From: JACJYE01 sp964432875
GTDB lineage: Bacteria; Bacteroidota; Bacteroidia; Chitinophagales; Saprospiraceae
NCBI GenBank assembly: GCA_964432875.1
Contig: CAYSPJ010000099.1
Coordinates: forward strand, 1 to 19,052
DNA: 19,052 nucleotides
Reading direction: 5' to 3'
Part shown: positions 13,801-19,052 of the stretch, piece by piece
Position numbering within the stretch: the stretch's first letter is position 1
How the letters are laid out: the number at the start of each line of letters is the position of its first letter
The notes under the pieces: generated by a model
Database searches by the model: none
What the model was told of the DNA's origin: nothing
The model's input: only the letters and a program-made list of their open reading frames with translations
Translations under genes and position numbers: made by a program

Positions 13801-16800
13801 ACAGCTCGCTCACGATGCAGGTGAGGCTGTCAAAAGGGGCGACCTCGAGGCAAGGCACACAAGTCTGCTCCCGGAGCAATACGCTACGGGTGGCCGGGCA
13901 ATTGTTGGAAGTGTTGACTACCGTAAGGGTGGCAATACCCGAGGTATCGAGCAAGACGGCAGAGCTGTCTCCCGCCCAAAGGATATTATCCCCCTGCCAG
14001 GTATAGCTATAGGGTTGATTAGCCGGAGTGATAAAGGCCTGCAGCCAGAAGGAATCCTGAAAGCAAGGGAATACCGCCGCCCCAAAGCTGATCGTGGGCA
14101 AATCGGCACTGCGTTGGATGACGACGATATCCTCGCCGATGCAGCCCGTCAGGCTATCGATGACGGCCAGGAAATAGACGCCGCTTTCGTTCACTTCTAC
14201 ACTGATTGCCGTGCTGTAAAAGGTTTCATCTATATTGGTCCACACATAACCGATATGGCTGCCAGCGTCAGACCCGCTGGCGTCGAGTATGGCGGTGGGC
14301 TGGTCGCAGGTCAAGGTATCTGACAAGCCAGCATCGGCCAGGGGCGGAATGTCATTGATGAATACGGTGGCAGTGGCCGTATCGCTCAGGCCCAATGCCT
14401 GATTGGTGATAATCAGCGTATAATCGCCAGGGCAACGCACCCTAAGGCGGGGCGTACCCTGCCCTTCTACGATACAACTCGCCCCCGGCTCCAACCACTG
14501 ATAAACGACGTTTCCCGGCACGAGCGAAGCCGTCGCGTCCAGTTCGACCGAAGTAATCGCGCAGGTCAGGGTATCCGGGAGGGCGATAGCCACCCTAGGC
14601 TCACAATCGAGGATTGCCAACACGCGGGCCGTATCGGCGCAATCGCCAGCATCATTATAAGCGACCAGGGAATACCAGCCGGGGCTGGAAGCCTGGAAAA
14701 CAGCCACGTCCAGAGCTACGAGCTCACCCTCGAAGTACCATTCGAAGAAACTGCCGTCAGAGGTGCTGCCGTCGAGGGTAGCCTGCCCGTCGGTGCACGA
14801 GAGGGAAACGCTATCCGGCAAGATTGCCCGAGGGAGCAGCGGGTCGCGGGTCACGATGACGCTGTCGATGCCGACGCAGCCATTAGCCGTATTCCTGCTC
14901 TCCAGGAAATAAAGGCCTTCACAGCCGGCTATCGCCTGATTGCCATCAAGCGGCGAAAGCAGGCAAGGCCCCGACCATTCATAAAAAATAACCGAAGAAG
15001 CCTCGGAAGCTGAACCGTCTAATAAGGCAGTCGGCTCACCGCAGGTAAGCTCCCGGCCCGGCCCGGCTTCAGTGAAGGGCGGACTGCGGTCCACCACGAC
15101 AAAAGTCGTGGAGGTATCGCGGCAGCCATTGGTTATATTGCGGACGATGAGCTGGTAATCGCCAGCGCTATCCACCTGGGCAAAAGCTTGATCGATGGGC
15201 CCGGCAAAATGGCCGTTGGCCGATGACCAGGCGAAGGTAAAGCCCGGCCCCATCGAGCTTTCCGCTCCGCCGATTTGCACTACGAGGCTGTCGCAACTCA
15301 AGATTTGCGCAATGCCGGCATTGGCAATGGGCTTGATCGTGTCCTGAGCAACCAGGACAGCCGCCTCAGCTGAGCAGCCATTGCTCTGGTTGGTGATCGA
15401 GAGGGTATAGGTGCCGACTTGGCCGGCAGCAGCCTTCAAGCCTGGCAAAACAACCAGGCCCGGCCCCGACCATTCAAAATCGAAGCCTGCCCCCTGCGAA
15501 GAGCCGCTGCCGTCCAGCGTTACCGCCAGGCTGTCACAGCTCAATGGCGAGGGATCAGTAATAACTACCGCAGGCGAGAGGGTATCAACACCTACGACCA
15601 CTAATGAGGTATCGATACACCCATTGCGGGTATCGGTCACGACGAGCAAATAGGGGCCAGGTTCAGCAACTGTGGGGGTGAGCATATTGAAGGCAACGAG
15701 GTCCAGCGTGCTGAGCAGTATCCAATCAGAATCAAAATCAGGGCCGGCAGAGGAGTTGCTGCCATCCAGCACGACGGTGCTGTCGCGGCAGGTGAGCAAA
15801 CGGGCCGGCCCGGCATCTGCCAGCGGGATGGCGACATCCTGCTCAACGGTAGCGATACTGGTATCGGCACAAAAGGTCAGGGTGTCTAACACAATGAGCT
15901 GGTAATTGCCCGGGGCATCAATCTGAACGCTAAACCCGACAACTGGGCCCAAGATATTACCATCGGCAGTAGACCAGCGATATTGGACATGCGGGCCGAC
16001 CGAGGCGCCAACCGCATTGAGTTCCAGCGTCTGCACCCGACAGTCCAGGCGGCGCCCCCCACCGATTTCGGCTTGTATGGCGTTGATATTCTGTTGCACC
16101 TGCACCCGGGCAGTGTCGCGGCAGCCGTTCAACAGGTTGACGCCGATAAGTTCGTAAAGCCCGGAAGCATCGATCACGGGCATGAGGGTGTTTCCCCCGG
16201 AAAGGATACGGCCCCCAGCCGAGGCTTGCCAAAATAGCAGCGGATTGGGCCCGGCATCCAGCAGGCTACCCTGCAGGGTTAGGGTGGTTTGAGCACAATT
16301 CAATATGCCCGGATCAGCAATAGCTGCTTGTGGTGCCAGGGTGTCATAGCTGACGACAACGGTGGCTGAATCCGTACAGCCATTCGTAATATTGGTGACG
16401 AATAAACGGTAAGTGCCCCCTACTTGCACGGTAGGGAAAAGGGTTGCAGGGAAAAGAGGGATATCACCATCGGTAGATTGCCAAAAGTACTCAAAGCTGG
16501 GGCCAACGGAAGAGCCCGCGCCGCTCAGCTGTATACTGGTTTGCACACAAGTCAGGGAGCTGCCCGGCCCTACTACTGCGATGGGCGTGGCTTCGTCTAG
16601 TATAATCAGAACGGAAGAGGTGTCTCGGCAACCATTGCCCTGATCAAAAACGATGAGTTGGTAAAGCCCCGGTTCGTTGACCACTGCCGTCGGCGTATTT
16701 TGTGGGCCGACGAAACTGCCGCCGCCGCTAGTGCTCCAGGCATAGCTAAACTGCGGCCCCAGCGAAGTACCCGCACCTCCAATCATAATTTGGCTGACAT

Positions 16801-18499
16801 CACAGGTGAGCGTATCTGACGAGCCCGCGTCGGCTAAAGGGGGTAGCGTATCAGCAATCACCCTGACGGTGTCTGCTTGCGAACACTGCAATGCCCCTTC
16901 CGTGCGCGTCACCACCAGGCGATAATCGCCGCCCTGGCTAACCGCCAGGGTTGGGCCTGTACCTAGCAGGCCTCCAGAGAGGTTTTGCCAGGCGTAAGAC
17001 AAAGCGGAGCCCGCCGGGCCGGAGCCGCTGCCATCCAGAGTGGCCACCGGGTTGTAGCAACTCAGGGTATCTGGCGGGGCGATGGTGGCGTTCAGGCTGA
17101 AGACTTGTAGCTCCAGGCGCACGAGGCTGTCACAGCCCTGCGCAGAAGATAACAGCAGCTCGTAATTGCCCGCCTGGGAAAAGAGGCTATCCCCCACCGC
17201 AAAGCTGTCCCCCTCACAAAGTTGAACCAGCGTATCCAGTATCACTGGCGCCAATACTGTAAGCTGTAAAGTGACGATGCTATCACAAGAGGAAGCTGCC
17301 TGCAGGGTATCGAGGTATAAACCGCTGGCAGCGTACCCCTGGCTACCAACTACCACCGTATCCCCTTCGCAGATGGTAATGATGAGATCGGTGCGCTGCG
17401 GTGGGATTACGGCCAGATCGAGGTGTACGATGCTATCGCAGCCGGCATAACTCCGCAGCGTAATGTCATAGCTGCCGGAAATCAGCATGGTGCTGTCTCC
17501 CACGGTTACGCTATCTCCTTCACAGATTGTAGCGGCCAGGAAGGTCGTGTCTGGCGGGGGCACGATGCGTATCCATACGCAATCTTCGGTAATTTCACCG
17601 CAGAAAACAGGCTCCAGCCCGTCGAGGTTGCGGCGCAGGCTATCAATGGCCAGGCTGCCATCTGGCAGAGGGAAGCTATCGCGCTCTGCGCTTTTGTAAG
17701 ACAAGCCACAGATTTGATAATGCCCGGGGGCATAGCCCCTTAAATCCAGGATAGTATCATAAGCTAACAAGATGCTGTCGGCCCCGATGAGGTAGGTATA
17801 AGCATACTCATTGCTATCGGGCGGGGTGCCTGAGTAATCAGGAGGCAGATCGAGCAGCAGGCTGCTATCCCCCTCACAGGCGAGGATGTCATCGTATATA
17901 TCCAAATCACCACTGGCGGCAAAGCAGCAATCTAGCCCGCGTTCATCGCAAAACAGAATGCGGAAGCCCAGGATAGCTCCAGAATTGGGGGATGGGTTGT
18001 TCGTCACCTGGATCTGCCAGGTGCCATTGGCCGAGCCGGCATTGAAATCCTCCAGGCAGCCCAGATAGGGATAGTAAGAGCCGGCATAGCTCCCAAAAAC
18101 GCCCCAGGGGTTGGGCCCCGTATTATCCCATTGGGGCAGGGTACCAAAAACGGGCATGGCGGTGTCAGCACAAGCCACAAAGGTGAGCCGCCAGCGGGAA
18201 AAATTGGTAAAAGGCAACTGTGCGCCAGCATTAGGCCCGATGAGTTGCACGGTCTGGCCTCCAGGCGAGGTGAGCGCTATCTCCAGGCGGTTGATGAAAT
18301 TGTGGACGAAGAATATCTCGACCCCGCAAACCCCCTGATCTGTATTCGAGAGGTCGTCATTGTAGATGTTGAAAACTTCGAAATCGAAAGCATGCTGAGA
18401 ATTGGGGGAGATGAACAAGGTATCCTCCAAGCCGCAGGGCTGAGCCCATATTGCTGCTGTCGGCACGAAAAAAATGAATGAGCATAATAACCACCTCAT
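10817..18499 (-). CDS. giant T9SS-exported repeat protein (adhesin-like, P domain plus 22 Ig/PKD-like repeats)
   Basis: This is a 2560-residue cell-surface or secreted protein. In order: signal peptide (MRWLLCSFIFFVPTAAIWAQ); a proprotein-convertase P-like domain (about 24-185; motifs FINRLEIALTSPGGQTVQLI and GTWQIQVTNN) with no protease domain; a linker; three CEGDSV repeats (about 326-468); 22 tandem Ig/PKD-like repeats of about 83 residues (about 478-2300), each starting (D/x)xLxC and usually ending G-x-Y-x-L-x-V-x-NGC; a SprB-type repeat (about 2311-2379, PYLYAFDGGSFSTIAAFSGL); one more beta domain; and the gliding-motility/T9SS type B C-terminal domain (about 2465-2560, TPTAFSPNGDGNNDIF, RIFDRWGNLV). 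The last predicts export by the type IX system. The start is the ATG at 18499; a GTG two codons upstream is possible. An adhesive or structural role in gliding, attachment or cohesion is inferred. The repeats are diverged at DNA level, so they are old. Confidence 0.93.
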   Translation of the reverse strand: MRWLLCSFIFFVPTAAIWAQPCGLEDTLFISPNSQHAFDFEVFNIYNDDLSNTDQGVCGVEIFFVHNFINRLEIALTSPGGQTVQLIGPNAGAQLPFTNFSRWRLTFVACADTAMPVFGTLPQWDNTGPNPWGVFGSYAGSYYPYLGCLEDFNAGSANGTWQIQVTNNPSPNSGAILGFRILFCDERGLDCCFAASGDLDIYDDILACEGDSSLLLDLPPDYSGTPPDSNEYAYTYLIGADSILLAYDTILDLRGYAPGHYQICGLSYKSAERDSFPLPDGSLAIDSLRRNLDGLEPVFCGEITEDCVWIRIVPPPDTTFLAATICEGDSVTVGDSTMLISGSYDITLRSYAGCDSIVHLDLAVIPPQRTDLIITICEGDTVVVGSQGYAASGLYLDTLQAASSCDSIVTLQLTVLAPVILDTLVQLCEGDSFAVGDSLFSQAGNYELLLSSAQGCDSLVRLELQVFSLNATIAPPDTLSCYNPVATLDGSGSGPAGSALSYAWQNLSGGLLGTGPTLAVSQGGDYRLVVTRTEGALQCSQADTVRVIADTLPPLADAGSSDTLTCDVSQIMIGGAGTSLGPQFSYAWSTSGGGSFVGPQNTPTAVVNEPGLYQLIVFDQGNGCRDTSSVLIILDEATPIAVVGPGSSLTCVQTSIQLSGAGSSVGPSFEYFWQSTDGDIPLFPATLFPTVQVGGTYRLFVTNITNGCTDSATVVVSYDTLAPQAAIADPGILNCAQTTLTLQGSLLDAGPNPLLFWQASAGGRILSGGNTLMPVIDASGLYELIGVNLLNGCRDTARVQVQQNINAIQAEIGGGRRLDCRVQTLELNAVGASVGPHVQYRWSTADGNILGPVVGFSVQIDAPGNYQLIVLDTLTFCADTSIATVEQDVAIPLADAGPARLLTCRDSTVVLDGSNSSAGPDFDSDWILLSTLDLVAFNMLTPTVAEPGPYLLVVTDTRNGCIDTSLVVVGVDTLSPAVVITDPSPLSCDSLAVTLDGSGSSQGAGFDFEWSGPGLVVLPGLKAAAGQVGTYTLSITNQSNGCSAEAAVLVAQDTIKPIANAGIAQILSCDSLVVQIGGAESSMGPGFTFAWSSANGHFAGPIDQAFAQVDSAGDYQLIVRNITNGCRDTSTTFVVVDRSPPFTEAGPGRELTCGEPTALLDGSASEASSVIFYEWSGPCLLSPLDGNQAIAGCEGLYFLESRNTANGCVGIDSVIVTRDPLLPRAILPDSVSLSCTDGQATLDGSTSDGSFFEWYFEGELVALDVAVFQASSPGWYSLVAYNDAGDCADTARVLAILDCEPRVAIALPDTLTCAITSVELDATASLVPGNVVYQWLEPGASCIVEGQGTPRLRVRCPGDYTLIITNQALGLSDTATATVFINDIPPLADAGLSDTLTCDQPTAILDASGSDAGSHIGYVWTNIDETFYSTAISVEVNESGVYFLAVIDSLTGCIGEDIVVIQRSADLPTISFGAAVFPCFQDSFWLQAFITPANQPYSYTWQGDNILWAGDSSAVLLDTSGIATLTVVNTSNNCPATRSVLLREQTCVPCLEVAPFDSLTCIVSELWLSASFCEPCDGCTVQWTTQGGQFLSPTNELEVLVGAPGTYNIIATDTLGYSRVISLQVIRNTEPPPAVAGPAQQLDCNAPSASLGNAIADGLLSYQWSWDGGALPPGQDTSSVLEVSQPGTYELLVANRITGCTATDAVTISQDTLPPIAQAGPPLALTCQAPSGNLDGSSSSFGLDIAYQWAGPPGAPIGGPNSFNPLVNQPGWYFLTVTDNSNGCSAIDSVMVERQDELPPVPVLRDTVLNCNAPAVLLSGAVPAPQGYSFCWQRLDANGQPVGPCFAVLDIEISLAGLYRFEVEDEQTGCRNFAVVQVGEDFAAPSISAGADMTLLCTLDSLQLSGSAGPAGAALAYQWTSLGGSRIDNPTSLNPVVFQADTFNLQVTNLSNGCSAFDELVVARDDNAPTAYAGMDTALTCLRTDLRLQGEYMAASGNADISWSSPDGQILFDGGTATPLIGQPGTYIFMVTDPANGCTAQDSVLVRDDTSPPAAALANAALELNCRTAEIVADASPSTSATGAALLYEWRKLPTTILGTAPSVTLSEAGSYRLMVTDSGNGCKDTLAFNVAGDFERPTAAIALPLNITCARQAVSLDGSASSQGGNFTYSWVGPAGDTLAATGLQALVDVPGLYRLTVVNQDNGCVDTAQRNLAADTLPPSVVIRPAEALDCIVRTAMLDASPSSSGGGFAYRWSTSSGILLSGQEALLAEAGASGWYVLEITNIANGCIAIDSIEVLELASPVEGVQIQIEPPSCIGLMDGAIRIDSAVGGSGPYLYAFDGGSFSTIAAFSGLPVGSYRLRVQDSNGCEYETEVAVPEAEAFSVELGPDISIRLGSYDTLRALISPAEYDTLWWLPSEGMEDPSAPVQAISPKITTLYTVWVKNARGCTASSQVLVKVVRENGIYTPTAFSPNGDGNNDIFVLYGGAAVSKVRVFRIFDRWGNLVHEAADFLPNDPAYGWDGHFNGAEMSAAVFVFYAEVEFVDGLVEVIQGDVLLMR
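10820..11110 (-). other. gliding-motility-associated / T9SS type B C-terminal domain
   Basis: This encodes the last 96 or so residues of the giant protein. The block YTPTAFSPNGDGNNDIF, then VFRIFDRWGNLVHEA, GWDGHFNG, VFVFYAEVEF and GDVLLMR, is the canonical order of the domain recognised by the type IX secretion machinery. It shows that the organism carries T9SS even though no T9SS component is in the window. Confidence 0.92.
11600..17070 (-). repeat. 22 tandem Ig/PKD-like domain repeats within the giant protein
   Basis: Counting the xLxC anchors from DTLSCYNP to EALDCIVR gives 22 units of roughly 75-95 residues. Typical units read LTC...LDGSGSSxGxxFxYxWS...GxYxLxVxNxxNGCxDTxxVxVxxDxxPPxAxAG. 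The paired Cys (start and NGC) suggests one disulfide per domain. Units 9, 11, 14 and 17 depart from this with extra or moved Cys; unit 13 is also divergent. No two units look identical at DNA level. Confidence 0.88.
17096..17524 (-). repeat. three CEGDSV repeats within the giant protein
   Basis: Three copies about 51 residues apart share CEGDS/TxxVGxS...GxYxxxLxxxxGCDSIVxLxLxV. They start with ICEGDSVTVG, ICEGDTVVVG and LCEGDSFAVG, each with a Cys at the start and one in GCDS or SCDS. This module is common in Bacteroidota surface proteins; its function is unknown. Confidence 0.85.
17945..18430 (-). other. P-domain-like module at the N-terminus of the giant protein
   Basis: Residues about 24-185 of the 2560 resemble the jelly-roll P/Homo B domain that normally follows a subtilisin-type catalytic domain: I..L.I.LTSPGG..V.L....G, then FNAGSANGTWQIQVTNNPSPNSGAILGF (read in two blocks). 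No catalytic Asp/His/Ser protease domain precedes it. In this position it is probably a binding or folding module. Confidence 0.7.
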
Positions 18500-18566
18500 A
18501 GTCACAGGATAAGTTCTTGGGATGTATCTAAACTGAGCTAACCGGCCAAGGCCAGGCGCAGCGTTG

Positions 18567-18574
18567 CAAAGATG
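18567..18574 (-). promoter_or_regulatory. possible -7 box of the giant-protein gene
   Basis: On the minus strand CATCTTTG (followed by C) differs from TAnnTTTG in one base and lies 68 bp upstream of the ATG at 18499. No clear TTG is seen at 19-21 bp further upstream; a TTTA occurs at about 22 bp. Weak candidate. Confidence 0.35.
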
Positions 18575-18645
18575 CGACTATTTTAGCAGATGAGCCTAAA
18601 AAAACCGCAGTTTGTCATGCTTGATCATGAAGCCAGACAGGGAAA

Positions 18646-18921
18646 TCAGGCCTTGGCGGCTTCAGCCGGTATTTCAATGCGCCTGAGCTCGTTTTCCAGC
18701 CATTTGTCCAGGCCTTTGTACCAATCCAGGTGGGGAGACATCTTATCACAGCCCCCCCGGTGAAGGATGCACTGGGTGTATTCCCACTGCCTGCTGCAAG
18801 CCGGGCAGCGGGCAGCGGTTTCGAAAGTATTCCAGGTGTGTCCGCAACTGCACTGCCAGTAGGCACCGCCATCTGGCTCCCAGGCGCATTTTGGGCATTC
18901 GATCTTGACATCTTCCGGCAT
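18646..18921 (-). CDS. small zinc-ribbon protein
   Basis: This 91-residue soluble protein has four Cys pairs or groups: C9-x2-C12 (ECPKC), C24-x-C26 (WQCSCGH), C39-x2-C42 (RCPAC) and C51...C58 with His54 and His64 nearby. The first six look like zinc-ribbon ligands; the rest may form a second site. Trp-rich segments (GAYWQCSCGHTWNTF, SPHLDWY) lie between. A charged helix ends the chain. The ATG at 18921 is preceded by AAGGAGAGGACCT, one of the few clear Shine-Dalgarno sequences here, and the longer frame starting at 18990 is rejected for that reason. Similar small proteins occur in Bacteroidota as unnamed zinc-ribbon proteins (from memory). The function is unknown; metal binding is the only safe inference. 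Confidence 0.8.
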   Translation of the reverse strand: MPEDVKIECPKCAWEPDGGAYWQCSCGHTWNTFETAARCPACSRQWEYTQCILHRGGCDKMSPHLDWYKGLDKWLENELRRIEIPAEAAKA

Positions 18922-19006
18922 AGGTCCTCTCCTTTTCTTTTTGACAAGCAATAATAAAGCAAAAATCTGAACTGTGGAAGCCTTGGGCACAAATAACCGA
19001 TGTGAA

Positions 19007-19052
19007 GGGTAAAGGGTAAAGGGTAAAGGGTAAAGGGTAAAGGTTAAAGGTT
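19007..19052. repeat. GGGTAAA heptamer tandem array (right copy, cut by the window end)
   Basis: Five perfect GGGTAAA units (19007-19041), one GGTTAAA and the start of another run to the last base, so the array may continue. Unit and orientation match the array at 54-97. It lies 86 bp from the start of the zinc-ribbon gene, on its upstream side. Confidence 0.9.

Noticed and set aside
11600..17070. CRISPR-like or tandem DNA repeat array
   Set aside because: The periodicity is at protein level (about 83 residues) within one open frame, with diverged DNA and no identical short repeats and spacers.
18600..18640. Terminator for the zinc-ribbon gene (TCATG/CATGA stem then a T-run on the minus strand)
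   Set aside because: The stem is only 5 bp and is separated from the T-run by about 10 bases; too weak to call.

Overview
The window reads as chromosomal DNA from a member of the Bacteroidota, most likely a gliding or filamentous Saprospiria-type lineage (Lewinella/Haliscomenobacter-like; this placement is inference). Evidence: a 2560-residue secreted protein ending in the gliding-motility/type IX secretion C-terminal domain (motif TPTAFSPNGDGNNDIF); CEGDSV repeats typical of the phylum; promoters of the Bacteroidota TAnnTTTG type; and few Shine-Dalgarno sequences. No rRNA, tRNA, CRISPR array, insertion sequence or phage gene was seen.

Layout. (1) 1-1204: a GGGTAAA heptamer array, then a two-gene plus-strand unit (small acidic lipoprotein, Lys/Glu-rich secreted coiled-coil protein) closed by a strong terminator. 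(2) 1218-2870, minus strand: a patatin-like phospholipase and a small secreted beta-rich protein. (3) 2871-4209: a worn region with a mosaic of inverted repeats, a decayed fragment of mannonate dehydratase (uxuA), and a minus-strand NUDIX hydrolase. (4) 4210-7454, plus strand: an ArsA/Get3-type ATPase with an HSP20-like tail, then an overlapping OmpR-type response regulator and histidine kinase. (5) 7450-7723: 11-bp direct repeats, an exact -7 promoter box and a strong terminator, possibly a small RNA controlled by the adjacent regulator. (6) 7722-9383, minus strand: a cysteine-dioxygenase-like cupin fused to a SAM methyltransferase. (7) 9581-9940: a probable structured non-coding RNA with its own promoter, a CRP-like operator and a terminator. 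(8) 10127-10756: a MarC-family membrane protein. (9) 10817-18499, minus strand: the giant surface protein (P domain, three CEGDSV repeats, 22 Ig/PKD-like repeats, SprB repeat, T9SS C-terminal domain). (10) 18646-18921: a small zinc-ribbon protein, followed by a second GGGTAAA array at the window end.

How the genes may work together. The regulator and kinase form one clear functional pair. The secreted genes (both 5' genes, the 147-residue protein, the giant adhesin-like protein) belong to envelope and surface biology, but nothing shows they act jointly. The least-explained parts are the two gene-free transcription units flanking the cupin-methyltransferase gene. The one at 9581-9940 is the best candidate for something undescribed: one segment can pair with either of two partners, between an activator-type promoter and an intrinsic terminator.
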